Origin: Gordionus sp. m RMFG-2023
Lineage: Eukaryota > Nematomorpha > Gordioida > Chordodea > Parachordodidae
Assembly (NCBI RefSeq): GCF_954871325.1
Contig: NC_088775.1
Span: forward strand, 42,571,561 to 42,635,560
Length of the DNA stretch: 64,000 nt
Direction of reading: 5' to 3'
Made by a program: the position numbers and the translations under genes
Notes under the pieces: model-generated
Told to the model about the DNA's origin: nothing
Databases searched by the model: none
Seen by the model: the letters and a program-made list of their open reading frames with translations, nothing else
Shown: piece after piece, positions 12,011 through 23,938 of the stretch
Layout: each line of letters starts with the position of its first letter
How positions within the stretch are numbered: the first letter of the stretch is position 1

Positions 12011-12298
12011 AGAATCATTTTAAAAAATATAATAAATGTAAAATTATAATATGCAGAGGAAATAGGTCTTGTAAGTGTCAAATTCAAAATTGGTGGTTTG
12101 ATTAAATTTAGAATACATTTTATGGCAAAATATAATTATAACTATAGAAAATCACTATAAATATAAAATAAAAAAATGTTTAAAAAAGATATTCTAAAAT
12201 ACCTATGACTTATTTTGGCATCATACACTTTAAGTTGATATAAAAAAAGAGCAGTCATTTTTAATTAAATAATTAATCATAATATTATAACCTTACTC

Positions 12299-12431
12299 TT
12301 ATAAATGAGATATATTATTAATGTTATAAATGTCATATACAAATCAATCATACAGTTTTATAATATTTGTCATGTGATAGAATACTTGATTTACATATAC
12401 ATACTAAATAAAGAAATTTATATTGGCGACG
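12299..12431 (+). repeat. Left LTR of the Ty3 element plus PBS-like end
   Basis: The repeat runs from ttataaatgag to ggcgacg. It shares with 16359-16509 the phrases caatcatacag, gtcatgtgatagaatac and ctaaataaagaaatt. AATAAA near 12410 could be the R-region polyadenylation signal. The 5' TG expected of an LTR is seen in the right copy (tgttataaatg) but reads tcttataaatg here. Confidence 0.8.
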
Positions 12432-12439
12432 TTCTTATT

Positions 12440-13203
12440 ATGAATAAAGAAGATAAACCAATTACTAGTGGTGAATTGAATATATCAAATGAAACGAATA
12501 ATATTAATCAAGTAAATAATTATATACAAATGAAATTTGAAAATTATGATAAACAAAATAACTTTCAAGTGAATATATAGATGATGTGTTGGAGGTAAGA
12601 GGTACATTAAGAAATAATGAAACCAAGAAAAAAATATTATTTGCTTATATGGGGATTAGTAATTAGAGATGAGGTCTTTTATCCAAAAATGTTGAAAGAA
12701 CTTAATTATGAGGAGATAATTGAAGTGGGTAAAAATGTATTTAAGCCTATTTCAACGTTATTCATCTCAAGAATTAAGTTTATTCGGATAGAAAGAGAGG
12801 ATGGTGAAGCAGTTGCTGAGTTTGCAAACCGGCTTAAAAAATTGGCACAAGAGTGTAAATTTGGATCTGACCTGGATGGGAGATGAGGGATCAGATGGTG
12901 GCTGGAATCAAAATGGGTGCATTGGAGAAAGATATTTGCACCAGATTTCCAGATGGAATAAATGACATGGGAGAAAGGGTGAGTTTTCAACAGGTTTTAA
13001 ATATGGTTTTGGCAATGGAAAGGGCTGAGGATGAAGTGATAAATATGATGGTAACAAAAGTCAATAAACCTAAGGAGCAGATAGAGAATAATCAAGGAAA
13101 TTTTTCTAATCAAAGGTATCTATATAATAATAATAAAGAAAAAGGAAATTTTAGTTATTACAATAATAATAATATTAATTTTAAGTTCAGAGATAACAGA
13201 TAA
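12440..13203 (+). pseudogene. Ty3 gag remnant
   Basis: The start is probably MNKEDKPITSGELN. After frameshifts the frame continues with KKKILFAYMG, SRIKFIRIEREDGEAVAEFA, LKKLAQECKFGSDL and MRDQMVAGI, then DICTRFPDGIND, the usual capsid order in mag/K02A2.6-like Gag proteins. A stop at 12884 (DGR*) splits capsid from MRDQMVAGI. The C-terminal part is Asn-rich (YNNNKEKGNFSYYNNNN). It would form the retrotransposon particle; here it is broken by at least three lesions. Confidence 0.75.
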
Positions 13204-13224
13204 TTATATGTGTAAGTACAATGA

Positions 13225-14340
13225 ATGCTCAAAATGTGGAAGAACTCACCCTCCCCCCTTCAATGTTTTACATCAAGGGTGAAATGTTATAATTACCAAA
13301 AGGTAGGGCATTATGCTAAATATTTTAAGGGACGGAAGTTAGATGCTATGCATCAAGATGACAATGACTCATCAGATTCAATTAATAATATTTCCCAAAT
13401 TGGTAGAAATAGTGCGAAGATATCTGTTAAGATAAATGGAGTACCTATAGAATTTGACTATGTTACGGGGACACAGGTATCGATGATTGGGAAACAATAC
13501 TGGGATGAAATTGGCCGACCCAAGCTTGGACCAACCAAACCTTTGTCAGTATATGGTAACCAACCGCTGGATGTACTTGGTGAGACTATGGTAAGGGTTC
13601 GTTTTGAAAAGATAACAGATCACAACCGATTGTGGTGACTCGTTCAAATGACATACCATTATTTGGACTACCTTGGATACTGGCATTTAATATGTTTATC
13701 CCACGACAAGTTACTATAAGTAGTATCACAAGTAAAGAGGTTATGACAACCGATAAACAAATTGCTTGCATGACGACAGAATTTTTCAGTGTTTTTGATG
13801 ACAAGCCTGGACGTAGAAGTTAGCATACTACTGAGTGAGGCAGCAAGGCCGAAATCATGGCCAGCTCGTAGAGTATCTTTTCCATTACGAAAACCAATTG
13901 AAATGGAACTCGATAAATTGGTTAAATCGGGAATATTGAAGGAGATTGACCTAACAAAAAAACGTTTGACATGGGCTACTCCAACAGTAAACGTACGCAA
14001 AGCAAATGGAGAAATCAGGATTTGTGCGGATTTTAAGGTAACATTAAACCCATATATTTTAGACGATTATCATATTATACCAACGGTGGATGATCTTTTA
14101 ACCAAATTAAAAGATGGGTTGAAATTTACGGTAATAGATTTGAAAGATGCATATTTACAATTACTAATAAAAGAGAGTTCAAAAGAATACTTAACCATAT
14201 CAACCCATGTTGGTTATTTCCAATATCAATGTATGCCTTTCGGTCTTTCTAGTGCGCCAACCATTTTCCAAAGATATATGGATAATTTATTACAAGACTG
14301 CCAAATGACCGGAGTATATCTTGACGATATATCATAACGG
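13225..14340 (+). pseudogene. Ty3 nucleocapsid knuckle, protease and reverse transcriptase remnant
   Basis: A degenerate zinc knuckle CYNYQKVGHYAKYF keeps its first Cys and its His but has lost the second and last Cys. The protease core reads FDYVTGTQVSMIG, with Val at 13462-13464 where the catalytic Asp of D-T-G is expected. RT follows after a frameshift: WATPTVNVRKANGEIRIC, FTVIDLKDAYLQ (motif A Asp present), CMPFGLSSAPTIFQR (motif B) and VYLDDI (motif C, 14312-14329). A frameshift straight after YLDDIS ends the frame. Catalytic RT Asp residues are intact, but the polyprotein is not. Confidence 0.8.
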
Positions 14341-16338
14341 GGAAAAATGATGTAGAACATTTGAATAACGTAAAAAAAGTACAAAATGGGCCAAAATACG
14401 CTTTTTAAATGAATCAGTTTCTTTTCTAGGTTTTGTAATAGACATAAATGGAATACACCCAGCGAAAGAAAAATAGATGCTATTCGAAGGATACCAACTA
14501 CTAATAATATCAATTACGATCTTTTTTAGGACTTGTGAATTATTACGAGAGATTTTTGCCACATCTGCATAGAATTGCCGTTCACTGCATAAATTAACAA
14601 GCATTAAATATTGCTGGGGTTGGACAGGGAACAAGAGGTATTTGATAAAATAAAACAGCTTTTGTCAACAAATAAAATGCTAATTCCATATTCGCCAAAC
14701 TTGCTAATTATATTGGAATGTGACGCGTCCAACACTGGTTTTGGAGCTGTGTTGTGTCCTTTAGTAAAAAAAAGGTATTAGCAGACCTATCGCATTTGCC
14801 TCGCGAACATTATTGGAATCAGAGAAAAATTATGCACCAATAGAAAAAGAGGCACGAGCACTTTTGCTTGGAATGGAAAAATTTCATACTTTCAATTTTG
14901 GTCGAAAATTTGTATTGCTAACAGATCACAAACCTTTGGAAAAATTATTTGGTGATAAACGGCAACTACCAAAAATATCCAATAGTCGATTAACGCGCTG
15001 GGCTTGGAAAATGTCCGCATATGATTTTAATATTGAATATGTTCCAGAAAAAGAAAATAAAGTAGCTGATACTTTATCTAGGCTAGTAGAAGGCATAGAA
15101 TCAAATAACGATCAAAAAAATGCGTTAAAAATCAGAGCTATAAATTTTCACGATATAAATATTAGTCAAGTTGAACTCCAAAAGGAAACAAGGAATGATA
15201 GCTTGTTTAAAAAAGTAGTTAAAAACATTGTGCGTGAGTGGGTGGAGTCGAAAAAAGATACAGAGTTAGTTTGTTTTTATAATCGTAGAGAGGAGTTGTC
15301 AGTATATCATGATGTTATTGAATAGAATGGGAAGTTGGAAATTCCAACCGTTTTGAGGAAATCAATATTAAGGATTATACACAGAGGGCATCCAGGAATA
15401 AATGCTATGAATGGAGGTTCCTTTATATTCGTGGAACATATCTAATATGCCATGGGAACGAATTCATTTATGCACATACTAAATGGGTTGAGGTTGAGTT
15501 AATAAGAGAGACCACGTCCACGACAATGAAGGGCTTTAAGGAAATGGTTCGCACGGTTTGGAACACCTAGACAAATTGTATCAAATGATGGACCTCAATT
15601 TATTTCTGGAGAATTTCGAAAATTTTTCGAGAAAAATATTAAATTGATACATACAACACCGTACCATCCAAAAACGAACGGTTTAACGGAAAGAACGATA
15701 TGAACCCTCAAGAGTCAATATTTTTCAACTAGGAAAGACATCAGGGAGCCTGAGGAAGCCATGGGAGAAGTTTTAATAGCATATAGAATGGGTGAACATC
15801 AATCAACTGGACGTTCACTGGCAAAGTTATTATTGGGGCGAAATTTAAAAACGGGATTAAATTGGTTACATCCAAATGTTAGGGATGAATGGAACGATCG
15901 ATTATATGACAAAAAGGAGCGCATGATGAACATAGTCAATGAGGGAATTTGAGATTGCATTACCGGTATGGGTGCATAGTGAAATAAATTCAGGTTGGAG
16001 AGAAGGAGTTATAAAATTCAGAACTGGTAATTATTTTTATTTGGTATAAAGCAAAACTAGAATGGTACGAAAGCATGCGGATCAACTTCAAAAAAGTGAG
16101 GTAGCTAAAGAAATAGAGAAGTCTGGGCCAGTGGAAGAAAATAAAGAAAATATGGAGTCAGAGAGAGATTAAGAAAATGGCGAAAATATGGAGTCAGAGA
16201 GAGAGGAAGAAAATATAAAAAATAGAGAATCGGATATAGTTGAGATTTTAGAAAATGTTGAAGATAACGGAAAACTAGAAACGCGGAAATCACAAAGAGC
16301 TAGGAAACCTACAAATCGGCTGATTGAGAAGTTGTAAG
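14341..16338 (+). pseudogene. Ty3 RNase H and integrase remnant
   Basis: After the YLDD frameshift, RNase H appears as PIAFASRTLLESEKNYAPIE, EKEARALLLGME and VLLTDHKPLEKLFG, with the tether KENKVADTLSRL (about 14800-15100). A long spacer leads to integrase core pieces PWERIHL, PRQIVSNDGPQFISGEF and TTPYHPKTNGLTERTI (about 15445-15710), then AYRMGEHQSTGRSLAKLLLG. The tail is Glu-rich with near-repeated ENMESER and ends in a basic KSQRARKPTNRLIEKL at a TAA (16336-16338), 20 bp before the right LTR. Many stops and a probable deletion in the integrase zinc region are present. Confidence 0.8.
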
Positions 16339-16358
16339 ATCATATGTGTGGGGATATG

Positions 16359-16509
16359 TTATAAATGAGATATATTATATATATTATATATATTATTAAT
16401 GCTATAAATGTCAATACAAATCAATCATACAGTTTTATAATATTTGTCATGTGATAGAATACTTGATTTACATACACATACTAAATAAAGAAATTGTATA
16501 TTGGCGACG
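16359..16509 (+). repeat. Right LTR of the Ty3 element, with TATA expansion
   Basis: Starts tgttataaatgagatata just after a purine-rich tract (gtgtgggga, 16346-16354) that can serve as the polypurine tract. It contains about 18 extra bases of tata repeats compared with the left copy. It ends ttggcgacg, the same primer-site-like bases as after the left LTR. Confidence 0.8.
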
Positions 16510-17279
16510 ATTTTAAAATACGTGATACGTGATATATACCGCTTCTGCTCTCTAGCGTTGAAGATTCAAGAGAGCTACGCTAGGTTTTCCTCATTTCCAT
16601 CTAATTGGAATAATTTAATTTTGGTATAAAGGTAAAAATATAAGGAGCCCTCTACACGTTTATGGGCAAGCCGCACGTACTTGTAGGCACAACATTCAGA
16701 AAAATATTGCTTAAACCTCCATAGGCTTGGGGCAAAAAAAGAGCCTATACCCGAGACTTACCGTATAATTTAATTACTTTAAAGGTGGGTGATGCCTGAT
16801 TTTAAGTTTAATTTCTTTGTGTAAGTTATGATTACTATCAATATTGAGATATAATGTTTATAGAATCTGTAAATAAATATGATTAAAATAAAAAAATATT
16901 TGCCTGATTCAACCCATACGATACAATTCTATCACTTCAAATTTTCCACCGGATGAAATTTAAATTTTCGCGAAAACGTGATTAATGAATGAGTGAAATA
17001 ATAATCAAAAACCAATTATTAAAATAAAATATTATTAGTTAAGATTTTAATAAAATACGAAAGTATTTTTAGCATATTTTTTTATATTATATGATGTCAA
17101 ATTAAATCTATAAGCTTTATAAAATTTAAAATATATAATTATATTATTTGATGGCAAAACAAATCATGATACGTTAAAGGGTTAAATCAATCAAGGTATG
17201 TTAATTTATATTCTCTAGTATTATAATTTATTTTATAAAGTAAGAATTCATAATATATTCAGATAAAAATATTAAAAAA

Positions 17280-17558
17280 ATATCGGGCGAGGATCAGAAT
17301 GAAGATTCTTATGAAGATGTTCTAATAAGTTTTTTTGAAAATATAGATATTTCATTAAATATTTTTAATAAATTCCTCCATTTAAAATTTTTATTTATTA
17401 AATATAATACAAACCTCCCATCCCCTTAGCCAATTGAATGTGTGTTTAGCACAGCAAAAGATATGTTGAGCACTAAGCTTTGTTTATTTGATCAAATTTT
17501 TGAAAATCACTTATTAAAAATATATAAAAATTTATTTCAAAAAGAACTTATCTTATAA
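17280..17558 (+). pseudogene. C-terminal hAT transposase of the 6.7-kb element
   Basis: Reading frames give DEDQNEDSYEDVL, then NLPSP with an in-frame stop, then ECVFSTAKDMLSTKLCLFDQ and IFENHLLKIYKNLFQKELIL with the natural stop at 17556-17558. The piece VFSTAKDMLS is the hAT dimerisation signature (usually P-V-E-R-x-F-S). It sits 150 bp inside the right terminal repeat, the expected place for a transposase 3' end. The rest of the transposase is missing, apparently replaced by internal deletion and later insertions. Confidence 0.75.
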
Positions 17559-17710
17559 TATATTATTTTTGTATAATTTTATTTTTATTTGGGAAAAAAA
17601 AATAAAAAGAAAATTTATATATAATATATAATATTTTTTAAGTAACAATAACGCGTTGCTTTTTTAAACTAACAAGTTATTTACTTTTTTGAAGTGATGT
17701 TACAGCACTA

Positions 17711-17718
17711 ATTTTATG
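17711..17718. repeat. Right 8-bp target-site duplication ATTTTATG
   Basis: Exact match to 10961-10968, directly after TTACAGCACTA. Confidence 0.85.
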
Positions 17719-18433
17719 TTACAATAAAATGAGGAACACTATGAAATCCTCTTAATTTTCTTTAGATTGTCTACTGCATACTCCAAAATCATATCTTATA
17801 GTCTTTCTTTAATATTAACAATTTCTAGATTCTGGCGCCGCTTCTTGGCAGTGATTTAAGAAATGTAAAATACCATGACAGAATTTGCAAAGGGACTTTG
17901 TCATTTATAACAGTTTTCTGCCGATTTTTTTAAACAAATCTTGAATGAATTTGGAGGATTTAACGGGATCGGTAAGATTTTAAATCTCCACTGAATGGTC
18001 AGATTATAGTTAAATTATATTTTAAGTTACAAAATCTGGTCATCATAAGTGGTTCCCAACAGATTTCATGCATGTTTTCATCGTAATATTTAAACCTTGA
18101 TAAAATAAATTATGCGTGTGTCCTATTAAAAGCTTACAAATACACGAATATATTAGAAGTTTTTTGGAGTTAATTAAAGATATGACTTAACAACACCGAT
18201 GAATTCCCCCCCCCCAAAGCCAAAATTCAGATGCCGGACATATTTTTCAAAAATATTATTTTTTATATTTTATTATATTTATTCATCTATTTCTTTTTAA
18301 ATTTTTATATTATTACCTTTTTCATTTACTAAATTACTTTATCAATTAATTTCATTTTCAAGTTTTCCTTGTGGCGTAATATTTATCTATTATTTTTAAA
18401 TTTCCCGGTATTATAATTTACAAATTTCTAGTC
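17719..18433. other. Non-coding stretch upstream of hAT-A
   Basis: AT-rich, with a run of 10 C near 18208-18217. The left terminus of the following hAT should be in here, but I could not identify it. Confidence 0.4.
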
Positions 18434-20381
18434 ATGGATATTAGACTTTTTTTAAAAAACTCTGAAGGTGAAAATCATGCCAAAAAGCAAAAAAGTATAG
18501 TATAATAATTTAATAATATTTTTATTTTAAAATATTTTTAGCAATTAAAACCCCTCCCATAATTGCTAATAATGAAAGAATTGTTGAAAAAATAATAGAT
18601 AGTCAGCATTTCGTGGCCACAAGGATTCAGGAAGCTTAAATTTTAATAATAATGATAACGAAGGTAATTTTCGTGGACTTTTAAAATCTAAAGCATTAGG
18701 AGATCCTGTATTAATGGAGAGCCTCATTAGCACCAATAAAAATGCTACTTATCTCAGCCCTAGGATACAAAATGAGATAATTGATATTTGCAACAATATC
18801 ATTTTAGAAAAATTGATTGTTGAAATCAATTCTGCCCCATGCTTCTCAATTTTGGCAGATGAGACCACGGACATTGCTGGCATTGAGCAGATGTCGTTGT
18901 GTGCGCGATATGTAGATACTCATAAAAACATTATCAAGGAAATGTTTCTCCAATTTATTCCTGTTTCAAGCATGATTGGGTCTGCTTTAGCTGATGTAAT
19001 ATTTGTGAATCTTAAAAAATTAAAAGTAATAATTAATCTTATTATATAATTATTTTCAAAAATATAGCTAAATATAAATATGATACGTGGGCAAGGGTAT
19101 GATGGAGCACGTGCAATGAGTGAACAATTTAATGGGCTTCAGGCATTTATTAAAAAAAATGCCCAACAGCTATATATATCCACTGTGCTGCCCATTCACT
19201 CAACTTAGCAATATCGGATTCATGTTCTTTACCATTGATATCAAATTGCTTAGGTTTTTAATTATTAAAATTAAAAATTTTATATTTATATCAGGTAAAA
19301 TATCTAGCATCTATGAGATGTTTAGATACCCCAAGCGTCAAAATATTTTGAACAGAATTTTATCTGAAACTCCTTGCCCAACAAGGAGAAAAAATTGCAA
19401 AAAGCTTGTCCAACAAGATGGAGTCTTCGATATCAAGCAGTAACAGCTTTTATCGAGTTAGAAGAGCCGATTATTAATGCTCTTACAGAAATATCACAAT
19501 GGTCTGAAAGAGATATTTCTTCAGAAGCAAGCAAGTTACTGGATTCAATACTTATACCAAATTTTTTTTGCATTAGAATGTATTAATAAATTATTTAATT
19601 ATACTATGTAATACTTTTCAAAAACCTGATATTGATTTGATTGAGATGATGAGAATAGCAGAGACAATTTTATTAGAACTCAAAGAAATTAGAGCTAATG
19701 CTGATGAGGAATTTCATATTTTATATGTTAATGTTGAATCAAAAGCAGAGCTATACGAGTTCAATATTTGTCTCCCTCGACTTGCAGTAAGGCAAACTTA
19801 TCGTCCAAATATTAATATAGGGTCAATAGAAGAATATTATAAAATAAATGTCTTTATACCTCTTTTGTATACATTTATAACCCAAGTAAATGAAAGGTTT
19901 TTAAATCATCAAGAAGCACTTATCAATCTGCAGATATTTCTTCCGCAAAAGCCCTCTGAACCTTTTTCAGATGGTGATAGAAAAAAAATAAAATATTTGA
20001 AAGATTTTTATCATGGAGACATTAATGTATCTCATGATGCGTTATTAGCTGAAGCCAACTATGGTATAAAAGATTAACTATGGTTGATATAATCCCAAAA
20101 TATGCTATGGATGCTTTGCATCATTTTAAACATCTTTTAGATTATTTTCCCAAAATATTGAAATTATTATATATATTAGCAACTCTTCCCATTAGTACTG
20201 CAACTAATGAGAGAACTTCTCTTCTTTAAGAAGATTAAAAACGTACCTAAGAAGTACAACTTCTGAAAGTAGGTTGAATGGTCTGGCCCTTTTGAATATT
20301 CATAGGCATTTGATGCCAAACACGGATGAGATAATTGAAAAATTAGCTCACTCCCAACGAAGATTGGATTTTACATTATAA
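18434..20381 (+). pseudogene. DUF4371-type hAT transposase gene with three tiny introns
   Basis: The start is MDIRLFLKN at 18434. Three introns restore frame: 18495-18541 (47 nt), 19026-19067 (42 nt) and 19254-19294 (41 nt), all GT...AG. Exons carry FRGHKDSGSLNFNNNDNEG, LADETTDIAGIEQMSLCARY (the DETTD core, about 18855-18915), RGQGYDGARAMSEQFNGLQA, IHCAAHSLNLAISDSCS, KACPTRWSLRYQAV and the C-terminal LPISTATNERT followed, after a frameshift, by RRLKTYLRSTTSESRLNGLA. The stop is at 20379-20381. Frameshifts lie at about 18610, 19170 (AT slippage), 19392 (A-run), 19600, 20075 and 20218. This is the zinc-finger-MYM/'52 kDa repressor-like' hAT family. The gene is dead, but its splice sites still read cleanly. 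Confidence 0.85.
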
Positions 20382-20843
20382 AAATATAATGTTTCTATAA
20401 TATTTTTTGTGAAAACATTTTTTAATGTCTTATATATTTATCTTTTACATAAAAAATATAATTATTCATATTTCCAACATTTAGATTTTTTATACTTTAT
20501 ATATAAATTTTAAAGGCTCAAAAAAATATAAATTTCTATTATGGATTATTTATTTTATAGTCATCATATCCTGGTTATATCCACTTAATATTTTATAATT
20601 CAGATTTATTTAAAGTATTTATATGCCGCCGGTTATATCCGTTTAATATTTTTTAAATCAAATTTATTTTTATATACCGATTTATATATTTAATTTTTTA
20701 TAATTCATATTAATTTAAATTTGTATATTAGAAATAGTTATTAGTCCTAATAAATTTATGCTTGATATTTTTAAATAACAATAATTTTATTTTAAAAAAT
20801 TTTAATTATCTCCCCCCACATGAAATTCCTGCGTACGCTACTG
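18434..20843 (+). mobile_element. hAT element, DUF4371 type, copy A1
   Basis: The transposase gene is followed by a 460-bp AT-rich 3' region ending in tccccccacatg and CCTGCGTACGCTACTG. The complement CAGTAGCGTACGCAGG is the terminus type of DUF4371 hAT elements; the same terminus is at 26230. Within the 3' region a phrase around ggttatatcc(a/g)(c/t)ttaatatttt occurs twice (20570 and 20632). The left terminus was not found, so the start given is the transposase ATG. Confidence 0.7.
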
Positions 20844-22939
20844 ATAATATATATGTTGTAAGGTAATGTTTATTTCATGAAAACATTAATATTATAAAAC
20901 CTTAATAATAATCAAATCTTTGGAATGTAGAATGGGCACGCTATTGGCAAGGGTCCGTTCTACTATTCCTGCAGATATTATATAAAATTTACTTTGTGCC
21001 CTTTCCATGATTAAATTTTTTTATTAAATTTAATTAGATATTTAATAATTGATAATATTTTATCTATCTTTATTGTATATTTTTTTATTTTATTAAACAT
21101 TTATCTTTTTTTTGTATAATATTGACACCCTTTTAAACTAGTTTAATGAATTTTTAAAAATTTATATTAATAAATTGTTATCAAAAGGCTCAATTCATTG
21201 AAGATAAATATTTTGATAACTTAATCAAAATGAACGAAGAAAAGATTTCTCTTTGGCAATCGATATGGCCTTTAGGCCAAGGTAATATTCTATAGTTAGT
21301 AGTAAAAATTTTTCAATATATAATTTATATTTTATGTCCATATTATATATAATGAGGTGTGAAGTCAATATTATGGATCACTACCATTCAAGTAATGAAA
21401 CATTTCTAAAAATCCCTAAAATATGTAAAAATTTATTTTTTTAAAAAATAGTTAAAGATTTTTGGTAACCAATTTTATCTACACAAATAGCAAATATAAA
21501 ATATATTGAAAAAATTATATCTTAGGTAATATGTTATTTTATAAATAACAACTTCATAATTTACCAATAAAATTATCATAAAATAGAAGAAGCTTGGTTT
21601 TATTGATATTAAGAATAGTAAATATGCACTTATTTTATCTCGTTTGTTCATCCATATATTTTATTATTTTAAAGTGTAATTATAATATTTATTTACATAT
21701 AATTTAGGGAAGTATTGGAATTTGAAATAGCTTATAAATTGATTGACTATTTTGGTAAGTATTTTAATTTCTAATCTATTTTACAGCCTTTTTAACCATA
21801 CTTTTTAATATATCAACCCCACGATTGAAAAACTTTGTAGATGCCTATTATTCGACACGGATACATTAACAAATAATGATCCCGATATAAAAAACTTTTA
21901 GCATTGCAATATTTTTTTTTATTATCAGGCAATAACATACATTTATAATATAAAATTTACAAAATTGCGTTATATAAAAAGTTTCTGGTAATGTAAAAGT
22001 ATTGGTATCACCATTTATTTTTAAAAAGACCAGTATCGAGATACTTTAAAAAATATATCTTAACAACCCCTGGTTTAAGTTATCATGTTGTTCCATAATT
22101 ATGTTAATCCTTAATTTATAAACATTAAATATAGTGGGTGACAGAATATGCCATCGGGTATAATAAAAAAAAAATGTTAAATTTAAATTCATTCGAGTCA
22201 ACAACTGTTGCACAAACGAAATAATAGTTTTTGTTGCTCTTTACTAATTATATATATAAATTTGAAAGGAAATTATATAGTGTTGACTACCTTAAAAATC
22301 AAACGACAATTTTTATAAAGAGAAGAGGTAAACGGCAAAAGGAAATATATAAATGAAAATAAATAATTATTTTTATTGTTGTTTATGTTACCGTAGATGA
22401 ATTTCGGCTGTACATTGCCTAATTTTTTTGGCAATGTTTTATAATGGGTAGGCAGGGTGAATTGGTTATTTCGTCATTGTACACTTGCCTGGTTAAATCA
22501 GACAATGTGTTATTTTTCTAATATTACAATTAATAATTTTTACCTCGCCACTTGATATTTTTTTTTTAAATGTTTTTTCTTTTTATAAAAATATACCTTT
22601 GTATCAATCTTTTTTTTTAACTTAAAATATAATTTTAAATATATTTTTTTAAGATGATTTTTAAAAAAAATAAAATAATTACAGGCCTAGAATAAATTGA
22701 GCTCAATTTTTTTGGCAGAGTCTTTGGAAAAAAATTTAAATTACAGCTGGAAAATCATATAAATAAATTGTTTAACCTTCATTTATATTGCTTATATTTT
22801 TAATTTCTCTTTGAAATGAGTTAAAGCTAAAATTATTATAAATAAAGAAACTTTAAAAATTCGGATAGGAATAATAAACCCTCCCCCCCCCCCCAACCAA
22901 AAAAAATTTTCTTCAGAGCTTGACTGCTGAGCTAAAATT
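20844..22939. other. AT-rich non-coding stretch
   Basis: No gene is recognised. One imperfect hairpin (cattgcc...ggcaatg around 22415-22436) and a run of C near 22880-22893 are the only structures noted. Confidence 0.4.
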
Positions 22940-22963
22940 TTGACCTTTGTAGGCAGGTCTCTG
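22940..22963. mobile_element. Right terminus of a CAGAGACCTG MITE
   Basis: The sequence ends tgtaggcaggtctctg; its complement starts CAGAGACCTGCC, like the ends of the MITE at 23939-24172. The opposite end was not located, so only the terminus is annotated. Confidence 0.4.
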
Positions 22964-23938
22964 GTTATAAATTTATAAATTCGAGTATTAGTTAAAAATA
23001 TTTATAATATATACAATAAATATATGTAGTTTTTAGTCACATAGTGCCCCTTTTTAAAATATGGTGACCTTTTTAAAAAAAACAGTGTCTTTCTATGCTA
23101 ATTTTATAGAAATTGGACACTTGTCAATAAAAAAATCTTAAAAAATTTATCACGCTGGTTAAATTATTCTTATTCTTCTCAACTTAACAGAATTAAATTT
23201 TTAATGGAGGGGAGTAATTTTTTAAGTGGACAAATTAACCGGAGACCAATTTTCACAGGAGGAGGGTTAAAATTTTGAGGGTTCATTTTTTTGGATCTTT
23301 TGTTCATTCCAGTGATCAATTTTCTGGCAAACCCTTAAATATTTAAAGCTACCGATTAAAGTTCATAATAGGAATATAAATTATGTAACAATCTCAATAA
23401 TATCAACCCTTTTTATCATTCATTAAAAAAAATTCATATCTTTATTACCTGTTTTAGGAATAGTAATAGTAAACCCGATTAAAATAATCTTATATTTTTT
23501 ATTTAGTTACAAGAGCAAACAATACAAGATAGCAACTTGACAAAATACGTACACAATACAATTTGATTAATTTTTATGTAAATAAAATAAAATTAAGCCC
23601 ATAGCATGAATAAAACAGCTGATTTCACAGTCTAACATTACTACAATATTTCATATCATTATTTTCTCATTATAATGCATGTTTTCGTAGTTATAAATTT
23701 TCCGTGTACCAAATGTTTTGAAATAGTATTTTTTTAAATTTGTCGAATGAATACACTTTCAATCGCGCTTTTTATTGTATATGTAAGGGTAGGATAGTTA
23801 TTGTTATGAAATTAGTTTATAGTTTTGGTATCATGCAGAAGCGTTATCAAATGAGGAGGAGTTATCTTCAATGCGCATTTGTTTTTCACATTAACCAGTT
23901 TATGAGTAAGGGACATCCTTATAGGGGAAGGCTATGAC
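22964..23938. other. AT-rich stretch, no gene recognised
   Basis: A 65-codon open frame at 23740-23937 has no recognisable motif and abuts the next MITE. I treat it as chance. Confidence 0.4.

Larger units (their letters stand above)
12299..16509 (+). mobile_element. Ty3/gypsy LTR retrotransposon, 4.2 kb, defective
   Basis: Two near-identical direct repeats (12299-12431 and 16359-16509) flank gag, protease, RT, RNase H and integrase pieces in Ty3 order. The LTRs are unusually short (133 and 151 bp). Their length difference is mostly a TATA-repeat expansion in the right copy. TTGGCGACG follows the left LTR and looks like a primer site for tRNA-Ser (mag-like elements use such sites), but the same nine bases also end the right copy. 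Many frameshifts and stops make it dead. It lies within the hAT at 10969-17710. Confidence 0.85.
10969..17710 (+). mobile_element. 6.7-kb hAT element with perfect 8-bp TSD, carrying piggyBac and Ty3 remnants
   Basis: The left end TAGTGCTGTAAAGTAACG and the complement of the right end TAGTGCTGTAACATCAC share their first 11 bases. Both are flanked by ATTTTATG (8 of 8). The element keeps a hAT transposase C-terminus near its right end (17280-17558). Its left part contains a reversed piggyBac transposase remnant, and its centre a 4.2-kb Ty3/gypsy element (12299-16509). Removing the Ty3 part leaves about 2.5 kb, a normal hAT size. The internal insertions are younger than this hAT insertion, unless they travelled inside it. 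Confidence 0.85.

Noticed and set aside
16540-16600. Possible RNA hairpin (ctctctagcg ... acgctag)
   Set aside because: The pairing is interrupted and does not fold into a recognised RNA gene.
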